Shown here piece by piece: positions 41,538 to 50,422 of a stretch of 64,000 nt of DNA (its first letter is position 1; every line of letters starts with the position of its first letter). The translations under genes and the position numbers were made by a program. The notes beneath the pieces were generated by a model that was not told where the DNA came from, did not search any database, and saw nothing but the letters and a program-made list of their open reading frames with translations. Source of the stretch: JBHYDC01 sp051861205 (GTDB lineage Bacteria > Pseudomonadota > Alphaproteobacteria > Rhizobiales > Pleomorphomonadaceae); the NCBI GenBank assembly GCA_051861205.1, contig JBHYDC010000009.1:105182-169181 (forward strand), written 5' to 3'.

Positions 41538-42626
41538 TCAGACCGTTAGCCGCTCGTAGCGGGGGCCGAGCGCGGTGAGGATTTCATAGGGGATGGTGGA
41601 CGCGCGGGCTGCGATTTCGTCGAGTGGAATCGTCGGGCCGATCAGCTCGACATAGGCGCCGCGCGTGGCGACAGAAGGGGGAATGTCGGTCACGTCGAGG
41701 GCGGTCAGATCCATTGAAACGCGGCCGGCGAGGGGGATGCGCCGGCCTTCGATCGCGGCGAAGGCGCCGTTGACGCCGAGGATGCGGGGGTAGCCGTCGG
41801 CGTAGCCCACCGACACGATGGCGATGCGCGAGGGGCGCGCGGCGATGAAGCCGGCGCCGTAGCCGACCGATTCGCCCGGCGCGACGTCTCGCACCTGGAT
41901 GATGCGCGCTTCGAGGGTGACGACCGGGCGGACGGGAATGCGGCCGCCGAGTGGATCGCTGCCGTAAAGGGCGATGCCGGGGCGGGTGAGATCGTGCCGG
42001 CTTTCGGGGAAGGCGGCGAGGCCGGCGGAGTTTGCCAGCGAGGCGGGGACGCCGGGAAAGAGCGCGCGCAGGGCGGCAAAGCGGGCGATCTGGACGGCGT
42101 TCAGCGGATGGTCGGGCGTGTCGGCACAGGCAAAATGGCTCATGACAAGCGCGGGGGCGAGCGCTGCGACCAAGGCCGGGTTGGCGGCGAGCGCCTGCGC
42201 TTCATCAAGGCTGAGGCCGAGCCGGTTGATGCCGGAGTCGATGTGGAGGGCCGGCGGCTCGCCCGCGCCATCCGCCAGCCAGTCGGTGATTTCGCCGGGG
42301 CTGCCGAGGACGGGGCGGAGGCGGTGGGCGCGGTAGAGCGGGGCGGTTTGGCCGGTGTAGCCACCGAGAACATAGATGTCGGCGGCAGGCGCTAGCGCAC
42401 GCACGCGCACGCCTTCCGCCGCGAGCGCGACGAAGAAGGTGCGGCAACCTGCGGCAAGGAGCGTGGGGACCGCGACATCGACGCAAAGGCCGTAAGCATC
42501 GGCCTTCACGGCGGCGGCGGTTTCGGCCGGGCCGGAGATGGCGGCAAGCGTGCGCCAGTTCGCGGCGAGGGCGGCAAGGTCGATGGTGAGGCGGCCGCCG
42601 GGGGCGGACTGGAGGGGGGTGCTCAT
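41538..42626 (-). CDS. alr: Alanine racemase
   Basis: The 362-residue PLP enzyme makes D-alanine for peptidoglycan. The PLP lysine is in AAVKADAYGLCVD near residue 41. The second catalytic base Tyr is in GESVGYGAGFIAARP. Other landmarks are HIDSGINRLGLS, PGIALYGSDPL and RVSMDLTALDVTDIP. The start is MSTPLQSAPGGRLTIDL at 42626. It is the first gene of the minus-strand run leading to radA. Confidence 0.96.
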   Translation of the reverse strand: MSTPLQSAPGGRLTIDLAALAANWRTLAAISGPAETAAAVKADAYGLCVDVAVPTLLAAGCRTFFVALAAEGVRVRALAPAADIYVLGGYTGQTAPLYRAHRLRPVLGSPGEITDWLADGAGEPPALHIDSGINRLGLSLDEAQALAANPALVAALAPALVMSHFACADTPDHPLNAVQIARFAALRALFPGVPASLANSAGLAAFPESRHDLTRPGIALYGSDPLGGRIPVRPVVTLEARIIQVRDVAPGESVGYGAGFIAARPSRIAIVSVGYADGYPRILGVNGAFAAIEGRRIPLAGRVSMDLTALDVTDIPPSVATRGAYVELIGPTIPLDEIAARASTIPYEILTALGPRYERLTV

Positions 42627-42837
42627 GTCGTTAGTTTAGACGATTCGAGCCCGGCGAATCAGGGTTCGGCGAAGGGTGGTTGAAATTCTGGATTCCCCGC
42701 TTTGCTTATCTTTGACTCGCTGCCGCATTTTGGGCGAACCGGTCGGCGAGGGTGCCTCGACCGTGCGGCGAGCGCTATTTCGCGATCGTTTCTGCCGTGC
42801 ATAGTTGATGCCGTGTTTTTCCCTCGGAGATTTGCTC

Positions 42838-43773
42838 ATGATCCGCAAAGTTGCCGCTGCCGTCGTGGCTGTTGCCGCTTTGGGCGGTGTGGCGTTTTGG
42901 GGGCTGACGGTGCCCTGGCCGATTGAGGCGGCGGAAATTCCAAGCCATGAGGCGAACCTTGCGAATGGCGAGCGCATCTTCAACGTGGGCGGTTGCGCAT
43001 CCTGTCATTCGGCGGCGGGTGCGAAGGGTGAGGAGCGCAAGAAGCTGGGCGGCGGGCGCGAATTGAAGACCGAATTCGGGATTTTCCGCGTGCCGAACAT
43101 CTCGCCCGACGCCGAGACCGGGATCGGCACTTGGAGCGCGGCGGATATGGTGAATGCCATGAAGCAGGGCGTCTCGCCGGAGGGGGAGCATTACTATCCT
43201 TCGTTCCCCTATGCGTCCTACACCCGGATGACGAGCGAAGACGTGATCGACCTTGCCGGCTATCTGAAAACGCTGCCGGCGGTTTCCAATGAGGTGGCGG
43301 GGCATGATCTGGCGTTTCCTTATTCCATCCGGCGCGGGATCGGGCTTTGGAAACTGGCTTACTTAAGCGACGCGCCGGTGGTGACGCTGCCTGCGGATGC
43401 GCCGGACTTGGTGCGGCGGGGGCAATATCTGGTGGAGGGGCCGGGGCATTGCGCGGAGTGCCACACGACCCGCAATCTGGCCGGCGCGCTGGACCGGAGC
43501 CTGTGGCTAGCCGGCGCCAAGAACCCGGACGGGCAGGGGCGGATTCCCAACCTGACGCCGGGTGTGGGCGGAATGGCCGATTGGAGCGCGGAGGATATCG
43601 TCAACGCGCTCGAAACCGGGTTCAAGCCGGATTACGACAGCTTCGGCGGCTCGATGGTGGAAGTGCAGGAAAACACCGCTTTGCTGCCGCCGGAAGACCG
43701 AGCGGCGATGGCGGCGTATCTCAAAGCGCTGCCGCCGCTGCCCGATGCCGTGCCGCCGCCCGCGACGAACTGA
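42838..43773 (+). CDS. Diheme c-type cytochrome
   Basis: The protein of about 311 aa has an N-terminal anchor or signal (AAAVVAVAALGGVAFWGLTV) and two heme c sites, GGCASCHSAAG (about residue 60) and HCAECHTTRNLAG (about 215). Repeated WSAADMVNAMKQG and WSAEDIVNALETG segments show that the two halves are duplicated cytochrome domains. It resembles the cytochrome subunits that accept electrons from membrane alcohol, aldehyde or gluconate dehydrogenases, but no dehydrogenase gene is adjacent. The start at ATG 42838 has CGGAG upstream. Confidence 0.92.
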   Translation: MIRKVAAAVVAVAALGGVAFWGLTVPWPIEAAEIPSHEANLANGERIFNVGGCASCHSAAGAKGEERKKLGGGRELKTEFGIFRVPNISPDAETGIGTWSAADMVNAMKQGVSPEGEHYYPSFPYASYTRMTSEDVIDLAGYLKTLPAVSNEVAGHDLAFPYSIRRGIGLWKLAYLSDAPVVTLPADAPDLVRRGQYLVEGPGHCAECHTTRNLAGALDRSLWLAGAKNPDGQGRIPNLTPGVGGMADWSAEDIVNALETGFKPDYDSFGGSMVEVQENTALLPPEDRAAMAAYLKALPPLPDAVPPPATN

Positions 43774-43882
43774 ACGAGGCTGCGGGGGGCGTGCGATTTT
43801 CTTCCGAACGCTGCGGAAATCGGCTGTAAATCCCACTATTTTGCTGGCGAGCCGAGTTTGTAGATAAGGCGCGGGGGCGGCC

Positions 43883-44788
43883 TTGAGGGCTGCGGCTTTG
43901 TCTCGCTTTTCTTTCGCCCGGCTGGTCGCGCGGGTTTCGGCGCTTCGGCTGAAGGATGCCGCCGCACCGTGCGGCGGGCCGGATTTCGTGTGTTTCGGCG
44001 CGCAGAAGGCCGGTACGGGCTGGCTGTTCGGCCAGATGCGCGGGCGGGCCGGGGTGTGGATGCCGCCGGTGAAGGAGGTGAGCTTCTTCAGCCGGGACGC
44101 CGGACGGCCGCGCCTGCGGGCGCTGGTGCGAACCCTGCTGGACGGTCCGCACACCACGCCCGACGACGCAGCATTTTTGGAGCGCTACAGCCAATACCGC
44201 GACCATGAAACCGATGCCGAATGGTATCGTCGGCTGTTTGACGCGAAGGCCGGGCGGATCGCGGGCGACATTTCGCCGAATTACGAGAAGATCGACCGGC
44301 ATCATGTGCGGTGGGCGGCGCGGGCACTGCCGGAGGCGAAATTCGTCTATCTCGTGCGGCACCCTGTGGAGCGGGCATGGTCGGCGCTGTGCATGGACGT
44401 TCGCTCCGGCAAGATCGACGCCGATGCGATGGCCGATTGGCGCTTCGTGCGGGCCAAGCTGGAGCGGCGGCCGCATGTGCATCATCTCATGCCGTCGAAG
44501 ATCTGGCGGCGGTGGAGCGCGGAAATCCCCGGCGAGCGGCTGCGCTTCTGGTTCTTCGACGATATCGCGCGCGAGCCGGGCCGGGTGATCGATGAGATCG
44601 CGGGCTTTGTGGGCGCGGCGGGCGGTCTTGGTGCGGTGCCGCGAGACTATAATGCCAAGGGCGGGTTCGCGAAGGTGGCGATGAGCCCTGATATCGCCGG
44701 GCGGCTGGACGCCTATTTCGCCGACGAGGTGAAGCGCTGCGCCGACACCTTCGGCGGATTGGCGAAAAGCTGGGGGCCGCTGCGGTGA
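43883..44788 (+). CDS. Sulfotransferase family protein
   Basis: The protein of about 301 aa has the PAPS-binding loop VCFGAQKAGTGWLFGQM (5'-phosphosulfate site) and the 3'-phosphate site FVYLVRHPVERAWSALCMD. GDISPNYEKI and YNAKGGFAKVAMSP follow as in bacterial and heparan-type sulfotransferases. It transfers sulfate from PAPS to a hydroxyl or amino group of an unknown acceptor. The start is uncertain: TTG at 43883 opens the frame and no ATG precedes the PAPS loop in this frame. The adjacent cytochrome and benE genes do not suggest a pathway. Confidence 0.87.
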   Translation: MRAAALSRFSFARLVARVSALRLKDAAAPCGGPDFVCFGAQKAGTGWLFGQMRGRAGVWMPPVKEVSFFSRDAGRPRLRALVRTLLDGPHTTPDDAAFLERYSQYRDHETDAEWYRRLFDAKAGRIAGDISPNYEKIDRHHVRWAARALPEAKFVYLVRHPVERAWSALCMDVRSGKIDADAMADWRFVRAKLERRPHVHHLMPSKIWRRWSAEIPGERLRFWFFDDIAREPGRVIDEIAGFVGAAGGLGAVPRDYNAKGGFAKVAMSPDIAGRLDAYFADEVKRCADTFGGLAKSWGPLR

Positions 44789-44836
44789 ATGCGGATTGCC
44801 GTTTGCTCTGCTAGGGTGCCGCCGATTTTGGGCGAG

Positions 44837-46054
44837 ATGGGGCGGCGGATGCGGCACGGGGCGTTTTCCTTTCAGGCGATGACGGCGGGCTTGCTGGCCG
44901 GTTTCGTGGGGTTTGCGAGCGCCTTCGCTGTGGTCGTGCATGGGCTGGTGGCCGTGGGGGCGAGCCCGGCCGAGGCGGCGTCCGGGCTGATGGCCGTGAC
45001 GGTGGCGATGGGGCTGGCGGGCATTTTGCTCAGCGTTTGGACGCGGCTTCCGATCAGCGTGGCTTGGTCCACGCCGGGGGCGGCGCTCTTGGCAAGCTCC
45101 GGCGCGGTGGAGGGCGGATTTTCCGCCGCTGTGGGCGCCTTTCTCATCTGCGGCGCGCTGATCGTGGTGGCGGGGCTTTGGCGCCCGCTCAGCCGGGCGG
45201 TGGGCGCGATTCCGGCGCCGCTGGCGAACGCCATGCTGGCGGGCGTGCTTTTGGGGCTGTGCCTTGCGCCGATCAAAGCGGTGAAGGCCGAGCCGGTGAT
45301 GGGCCTTGCGATTGTGCTGACCTGGGCCATCGTCGCGCGCCTGAAGCGGGTGCTGGCGGTGCCGGCCGCCGTGGTGCTGATGGTGGTGCTGATTGCCGCG
45401 ACCACGCCGATGCCTGGGGAGGTGGCGGCGGCTCTCATTCCAAACCCCGTGCTCGTGATGCCGAGCTTCAGCTTGCAGGCGATGATCGGAATCGCGCTGC
45501 CGCTTTTTATTGTCACCATGGCCTCGCAAAACATTCCGGGCATGGCGGTGCTGACGGTGAACGGCTTCAAGCCGGACCTTGGGCGGCTGTTGCGGGTGAC
45601 AGGGCTGTTCAGCATGGCGTCCGCTCCGCTTGGCGGCCATGCGGTGAACCTTGCAGCCATTACCGCCGCGATGTGCGCGGGGCCGGATGCGCACCCCGAC
45701 CCCGCGCGCCGCTGGTGGGCGGCGGCAACGGCGGGGGCGGTTTATGTGGTGATCGGGCTCGCTTCTGGGGCCGCGACCGTGTTCATCAGCGCGTCGCCGC
45801 CGATTCTGATCGAGGCGGTGGCGGGGCTGGCGCTGATCGGCGCGTTCGGATCGGCCGTGGCCGGGGCGGTGGCGGTGCCCGAGCAGCGCGAGGCGGCGGT
45901 GGTGACCTTCGTGGTCACGGCCTCCGGACTGGCCTTCTTCGGCATCAGCGGCGCGTTCTGGGGCCTGATCGCGGGCGGCGCCATGCTGATCCTGGCGCGG
46001 ATCCGGTCGCCCAAGGCGGCTGCGGCTGCGGAGAAGAGCCCGGCGCGGCCGTGA
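44837..46054 (+). CDS. benE: BenE family benzoate transporter-like protein
   Basis: The inner-membrane protein of about 405 aa has around twelve transmembrane segments. BenE features include FSFQAMTAGLLAGFVGFASA, WSTPGAALLASSGAVEGGF, IVTMASQNIPGMAVLTVNG and APLGGHAVNLAAITAAMCAG. BenE proteins are benzoate/proton symporters of the nucleobase-ascorbate transporter superfamily, but many are uncharacterised and no benzoate catabolic gene is nearby. The start is at ATG 44837 or 44849 (MRHGAFSFQAM). Confidence 0.9.
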   Translation: MGRRMRHGAFSFQAMTAGLLAGFVGFASAFAVVVHGLVAVGASPAEAASGLMAVTVAMGLAGILLSVWTRLPISVAWSTPGAALLASSGAVEGGFSAAVGAFLICGALIVVAGLWRPLSRAVGAIPAPLANAMLAGVLLGLCLAPIKAVKAEPVMGLAIVLTWAIVARLKRVLAVPAAVVLMVVLIAATTPMPGEVAAALIPNPVLVMPSFSLQAMIGIALPLFIVTMASQNIPGMAVLTVNGFKPDLGRLLRVTGLFSMASAPLGGHAVNLAAITAAMCAGPDAHPDPARRWWAAATAGAVYVVIGLASGAATVFISASPPILIEAVAGLALIGAFGSAVAGAVAVPEQREAAVVTFVVTASGLAFFGISGAFWGLIAGGAMLILARIRSPKAAAAAEKSPARP

Positions 46055-46683
46055 GCTGCGGCGCTAGCGGCGGGGATTGAGCGAATCCACTTTGGCGGAT
46101 CTTTGCGGATCGGGGCCGGTGGGCTGCGGTTCATAGCGGATTCGTGCCCGTGCTGGGCGTCGATTCCGGCCTGAATGGCCCCAAATCGGACGGTTTTCGT
46201 AAAGAGGCGTTGTTAAGGATTGTCAAGATTGGAGGTGAGGCGGTGGGCGGCGGAATTTCTTCTAGAGATTTGATTTCGTTTTATAATTCATTGCGTGCCC
46301 TGACGAGGCCTGCACTCTAGGCTGATAGGCGATTTTGGATAAGAACAAACAAAAACAGGACCTTAATCTCAGTTATTCATTTATGTATTCATAAAATGCT
46401 ATGTAAGTTGCATATCTGCAACAGACGGTTTGTAAAGGCCTGAAATGCTGAGTGATGGTGATCATTACGATTGAACGCAAATCGGCAATCGGCAAATCTC
46501 TGATCGTGAGATTTCGGGAGACGGAACTCACCGCGCCGGACCGGCGGCCGCCTGATGAGGCGGGCGAAATCGGGACGGGGCGGCACCGGAGCCTAACTGG
46601 TTCGCACCACGCCGCAGGCTGACGCCGATGGCAGCGCGCCGGGAGACGGTTCCTCCTCGAATGACTTTTGGAGGTCAGTTACT
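46055..46683. other. Long regulatory region upstream of the porin gene
   Basis: The 629 bp between benE and the porin hold no supported gene. The stretch 46240-46480 is AT-rich with a TATAAT box at 46282-46287. A perfect 6-bp palindrome, GTTGCA (46407-46412) TATC TGCAAC (46417-46422), could be an operator. GGAGG is placed seven or eight bases before the porin ATG. A 65-codon open frame on the minus strand (46389-46586) lacks coding features. Confidence 0.55.
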
Positions 46684-47685
46684 ATGAACATGAAGAGCAT
46701 CCTGCTCGGAACCGCCGCCGGCCTTATGGTCGCTTCCGCCGCCAACGCCGCCGATCTGCCGGGCGAAGCTGCTCCCGCGGCTGTCGACTACGTCAAGGTC
46801 TGCGACACGTTCGGCGCTGGCTTCTTCTACATCCCCGGCACCGAGACCTGCCTCGACGTGTCCGGCCGCGTCCGCTTCACGGTCTCGGCCAAGGACGGCG
46901 ACCTTGATGACGACGCGAGCGGTGAGCAGAACTACAAGTTCTCGGCCGACGCCCGCGTCGACTTCGACGCTCGCACCGCCACCGAATACGGTCAGCTCCG
47001 TTCGTTCTTCCGCATCAAGACGGGCGATGGCACCAGCACGGCGATCGACAAGGCGTTCATTCAGCTTGGCTACCTCACGGTCGGCTACGCTGCGAACTTC
47101 CTTGACAGCTTCGGCGGCCTCTACGGCGACAACGACCGTAACCAAGGCGGCTCCACCAACCTCCAGATTTCGGTTCTCGCCGACAATCTCGGTGGCGGCT
47201 TCTACGCCGGTCTCCAGGTTCGTGACTCGGACTCCGAGCTCGCCAAGGCTTTCGGCGATGACAAGTCCCCGGTCCTCGAAGGTATCGTTGGTCTGACCGG
47301 CCAGGCTTGGGGCTCCGCAGCCGTTGCCGCAGCCTACGACAGCGACAAAGAGTCGTTGAAGGTGAAGGGCTCCGTGACCGCGAACATCGCGGAAGGCTTT
47401 GCCGCCACCGCCACCGCCACCTACTTTGACAGCGTGTCGACCGCGTCTGACGGCGCCTACCTCGGTCTTGGCGTTTCCTACGCCGCGACCTCGGCCGCCA
47501 CCGTCTATGCGAACGGTCAGGTCTTCATGGCCGACGCTGCGGCTACCAAAGACACCTGGGGCGTGACCGCCGGCGTCGACTACACGGTCACTGCCGGTCT
47601 CGTCGCCACCGCCGAAGTCACCTACGACGACAACGGCACGAAGGGCACCACCGCCGGCCTGCTGCGTCTGACCCGCAGCTGGTAA
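46684..47685 (+). CDS. Porin, Omp2/RopA type (porin_2 family)
   Basis: The 333-residue outer-membrane protein has a signal peptide ending SAANAADLPGEA. It shows the diagnostic porin_2 N-terminus YVKVCDTFGAGFFYIPGTET followed by CLDVSGRVRFTV. Alternating beta strands such as IQLGYLTVGYAANFLDSFGG run to a terminal LLRLTRSW with an aromatic end, as required for barrel insertion. This family is the major porin of Brucella and rhizobia. The strand sequence is biased towards preferred codons, suggesting high expression. A strong terminator follows. Confidence 0.95.
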   Translation: MNMKSILLGTAAGLMVASAANAADLPGEAAPAAVDYVKVCDTFGAGFFYIPGTETCLDVSGRVRFTVSAKDGDLDDDASGEQNYKFSADARVDFDARTATEYGQLRSFFRIKTGDGTSTAIDKAFIQLGYLTVGYAANFLDSFGGLYGDNDRNQGGSTNLQISVLADNLGGGFYAGLQVRDSDSELAKAFGDDKSPVLEGIVGLTGQAWGSAAVAAAYDSDKESLKVKGSVTANIAEGFAATATATYFDSVSTASDGAYLGLGVSYAATSAATVYANGQVFMADAAATKDTWGVTAGVDYTVTAGLVATAEVTYDDNGTKGTTAGLLRLTRSW

Positions 47686-47711
47686 TCAATGTCCCCTCGG
47701 GGAATTGGTGG

Positions 47712-47744
47712 AAAGGCCCGGCTAACGCCGGGCCTTTTCTTTTT
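47712..47744 (+). terminator. Intrinsic terminator of the porin gene
   Basis: AAAGGCCCGGC (47712-47722), loop TAAC and GCCGGGCCTTT followed by TCTTTTT form a strong hairpin with a T tract, starting 26 bases after the porin stop codon. Confidence 0.92.
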
Positions 47745-47880
47745 GGGCCGGTGCCGGGTTAGGTGCTGGTTAAGACTTGCGCTTTGGTCTGATAGGATGC
47801 AGCGAGGTAGATGGCGGGGGCCCACAAGGCAGCGGCTTTGGCTGCGGCGCGCAATTCAAAGTAGATCGTAGAAAAACGAA

Positions 47881-47922
47881 AAAAGCCGAGGCGCGGAAAT
47901 CGCGGCGCTCGGCTTTTTCTTG
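47881..47922. terminator. Bidirectional terminator downstream of tRNA-Asn
   Basis: AAAAGCCGAG...GCGCGG pairs with CGCGGCG...CTCGGCTTTTT around an AAAT loop, with A and T runs outside. It lies 23 bases beyond the CCA end of the minus-strand tRNA-Asn and would end its transcript. Confidence 0.85.
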
Positions 47923-47944
47923 GGGTCGTTTTCTTAGGGGAAAT

Positions 47945-48020
47945 TGGCTCCGCGAGCTGGACTCGAACCAGCGACCATTCGATTAACAGTCGAACGCTCT
48001 ACCAACTGAGCTATCGCGGA
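47945..48020 (-). tRNA. tRNA-Asn(GUU)
   Basis: Read on the minus strand, the acceptor TCCGCGA (48014-48020) pairs with TCGCGGA (47949-47955), followed by discriminator G and an encoded CCA. The D arm contains GCTCAGTTGGTAGAGC, the anticodon arm TTCGACTGTTAATCGAA gives anticodon GUU, and the T arm contains GGTTCGAGTCC. The 76-nt cloverleaf is complete. Confidence 0.98.
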
Positions 48021-48173
48021 TCAGCAGTGTGCGTGCGTATAACAAAGGGGCGCTGCTTTGCAAAGCCCCTTTTTGTGTTTCATGACACAGTCTTGGCACG
48101 GCGGAACCGACGGCCGGGACTGGCGCTTTCTTCACCCAGTGACGATATGGGGGCGGGACGCATGGGAGGTGGA

Positions 48174-48443
48174 ATGTCCAGGATCAGATTGAGGGGGCGG
48201 GAGATCCCGTTGCCGCGGTCGCGGATCGCGCGGGTGGTGATCGGCGTGTTGATGGTCGGCCTCGGCCTGCTCGGGTTTTTGCCCGTGCTGGGCTTCTGGA
48301 TGGTGCCGCTGGGCTTGATGATCCTATCCATCGACCTTCCGGCCGTGCGCCGGTTCCGCAGGCGCATGGAGGTTTGGATCAGCCGCAAATGGCGCGCCTG
48401 GCGGGCCGAGCGCGCGCGGGTGAAGCGCATTCAGGGAAGCTGA
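48174..48443 (+). CDS. Small membrane protein with basic tail
   Basis: The protein of about 89 aa starts MSRIRLRGREIPLPRSRIAR after GGGAGGTGGA. A hydrophobic hairpin, VVIGVLMVGLGLLGFLPVLG and FWMVPLGLMILSIDLP, is followed by a strongly basic C-terminus (RRFRRRMEVWISRKWRAWRA). The PVLGFWMVPLG turn resembles PGPGW-type small transmembrane proteins. Function unknown. Confidence 0.75.
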   Translation: MSRIRLRGREIPLPRSRIARVVIGVLMVGLGLLGFLPVLGFWMVPLGLMILSIDLPAVRRFRRRMEVWISRKWRAWRAERARVKRIQGS

Positions 48444-48468
48444 CGGAGGACGCCGCCAGATGGGCGCT

Positions 48469-49416
48469 TCAGCCGAAGGCCATCGAATAGGTGGCGCCAT
48501 CGGCGAACACCAGCGACGGACTCTTGCCCTGGTAGTTCTTGAAAGTGATCGTTTCCGGCGAATTGTCGAAACTGATCAGCATATCGTCGCCGCTGACTTC
48601 CATTCGCATACTGGTGGCGGAAAGGCCCGCGCCGAACTGGATGGTCGATTTGCCGGCAGCGGTGATCGTGTCGTTGCCGTCGCCCGCGCCGAATACGAAC
48701 AGGCTATTCTCGCCTGCGACGATGGTGTCGTTGCCAGCGCCGGCGTCGACGTTGCTGAGCGCGCCCACGGTGATGATGTCGTTGCCGCCGTCGGCCACGA
48801 TGTTCGAACGGTCGCCGGCGGTGATGACGTTGTTGCCGCTCCCCGCATCGATCTGGGACCGGTCGCCGGCGGTGATGATGTCGTTCCCGTTCTCGCCGTA
48901 GACAGTGCTGTCGTGCCCGACGGTCACCGTATCGTTGCCCGCGCCGGCAGATACGAGCGATGCATCGAGGCCGGTGACGACGTCGTCGCCGTCGCCGCTG
49001 AAGGCCTCGCCGGCGAACAGCATGCTGATCTGATCGTTGCCGGACCCGCTATTGAGGCGGGCAAAGTCGCGCGTGTCGTATTTCTGGTTCACCGTAGCAT
49101 CGGTTCCCATGATCACGACGTTGTCCTCGGGCACCTCTATATAGAGGTCTATGCCGGGCGCGGTGAGCTGCTGGAGCGAGGTGATCGGGCCGGATGTGTC
49201 GGTGATTGCCTGCACCATGAGTTGCAGCCGCGTGCTGGCGATCCGGGTGTCGTTCAGAAGATTGGCGCGCGGGGATATGGACACGCTGTCGCCGTTCCAA
49301 CGGCTTGCGATGTTCATGAGGAAGGGCTTGAAACTCAGCGTGGGGCCCGACGCTTTCTGTGCGTAGACGTTGGCGAGGCTGCCGAACAGGCCCGTCGAGG
49401 GTAAAATGCTGGACAT
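48469..49416 (-). CDS. RTX-like calcium-binding repeat protein
   Basis: The protein of about 315 aa has no Sec signal peptide. After an N-terminal domain of about 115 residues comes a run of glycine-aspartate repeats: GSGNDQI, GDGDDVV, GAGNDTV, ENGNDII, GSGNNVI, DGGNDII, GAGNDTI and GDGNDTI. They are spaced irregularly with 10-20 residues between. These match the hemolysin-type calcium-binding repeat that folds into a parallel beta-roll. The C-terminus (ITFKNYQGKSPSLVFADGAT) resembles RTX secretion ends recognised by type I secretion, but no type I exporter genes are nearby. It is probably a secreted or surface protein. Confidence 0.8.
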   Translation of the reverse strand: MSSILPSTGLFGSLANVYAQKASGPTLSFKPFLMNIASRWNGDSVSISPRANLLNDTRIASTRLQLMVQAITDTSGPITSLQQLTAPGIDLYIEVPEDNVVIMGTDATVNQKYDTRDFARLNSGSGNDQISMLFAGEAFSGDGDDVVTGLDASLVSAGAGNDTVTVGHDSTVYGENGNDIITAGDRSQIDAGSGNNVITAGDRSNIVADGGNDIITVGALSNVDAGAGNDTIVAGENSLFVFGAGDGNDTITAAGKSTIQFGAGLSATSMRMEVSGDDMLISFDNSPETITFKNYQGKSPSLVFADGATYSMAFG

Positions 49417-49570
49417 AGGGGTCCCGGTACGTGGCAAACGCTGGACGAACGCAGCGCGATGTCTATCTCTGAGTAAGAGGCCGAATCCTCACTATATGGT
49501 TAACGCCGGGTAAACTTGCGGCCTGATAGACCGATGCGGTGCGGTGTCGGCGCGCTTTGAGTGATGCGAC

Positions 49571-50320
49571 ATGGGCGACGAGGCGACACGGGATCGACAA
49601 GCGGCGGCGCGGATGACCGAACAGGCGGGGCAGACGCCCGTTGCCGCTTCGCCGCGCGGGGAAATCGACGCATTCCTGAAGGCGGCGAAGGCGAGCGATC
49701 CGGGGCGTCCGCGCGGGCGGCTGATCTTTGCGCTGGACGCGACCATGAGCCGCCAGCCGACCTGGGACCACGCGACGCGGCTTCAGGCTGAGATGTTCGA
49801 GGAAGCCGGGCGGATCGGCGGGCTGGATGTGCAGCTTGTCTATTTCCGGGGCTTTGCGGAATGCCGCGCCAGCAAGTTCGTTCGCGACGCCCGCGCGCTC
49901 GGCGATCTCATGACGCGGATCGACTGCCGGGGCGGGCACACCCAGATCGAGCGGGTGCTGACCCATGCGCTGGCAACCACGCGCGAGCAGAAGGTGGCCG
50001 CGCTGGTGTTCGTGGGCGATGCCATGGAAGAGCGGATCGACGATCTCGCGGCGCGGGCGGGCGAGCTTGGGCTACTCGGCACCAAGGCGTTCCTGTTCCA
50101 GGAGGGCCGGGACCCGGCCGCTTCAATGGCGTTTGCCGAAATCGCGCGGCTGACGGGCGGGGCGCATCTGACGTTTGGCTCAGGCGCGGCGGCGGAGCTG
50201 GCGGCGCTTTTGCGGGCCGTCGCGGCTTATGCGGCCGGCGGCATGGAGGCGCTGACGGCGCTGGGCCGGCGGGACGGCTCGGCGGCGGCTTTGCTCACGC
50301 GGATGAAGGGGCGGCCGTAA
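49571..50320 (+). CDS. VWA domain-containing protein
   Basis: The 249-residue soluble protein has a von Willebrand A-type fold. The metal site is formed by LIFALDATMSRQPTW (DxTxS), the Thr of CRGGHTQIERVLTHA and the Asp of ALVFVGDAMEERIDDL. The C-terminal region ends ALGRRDGSAAALLTRMKGRP. It lies 100 bp upstream of a membrane J-domain protein on the same strand, a pairing that I recall from other Rhizobiales. This suggests a chaperone-linked assembly or complex-forming function; not proven. Confidence 0.85.
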   Translation: MGDEATRDRQAAARMTEQAGQTPVAASPRGEIDAFLKAAKASDPGRPRGRLIFALDATMSRQPTWDHATRLQAEMFEEAGRIGGLDVQLVYFRGFAECRASKFVRDARALGDLMTRIDCRGGHTQIERVLTHALATTREQKVAALVFVGDAMEERIDDLAARAGELGLLGTKAFLFQEGRDPAASMAFAEIARLTGGAHLTFGSGAAAELAALLRAVAAYAAGGMEALTALGRRDGSAAALLTRMKGRP

Positions 50321-50422
50321 ACGATATGGCCGAACGGATGCGCTCGACGACGCGGCTCGACGTGCTAAGAATCAGGCTGGGAGGATAGGCTGCGGGAAGA
50401 CTGGGCCCGTGGCTTCACGCAT

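Noticed and set aside
43721..45694. 657-codon minus-strand open frame across the sulfotransferase and benE genes
   Set aside because: Very rich in His, Arg and Pro, a typical GC-driven antisense frame; both plus-strand genes show clear family motifs.
46389..46586. 65-codon minus-strand frame in the porin upstream region
   Set aside because: No ribosome-binding site or recognisable sequence; more likely leader DNA of the porin gene.
50326..50388. 20-codon frame MAERMRSTTRLDVLRIRLGG between the VWA and J-protein genes
   Set aside because: Too short, no clear ribosome-binding site, and no hydrophobic or conserved feature.
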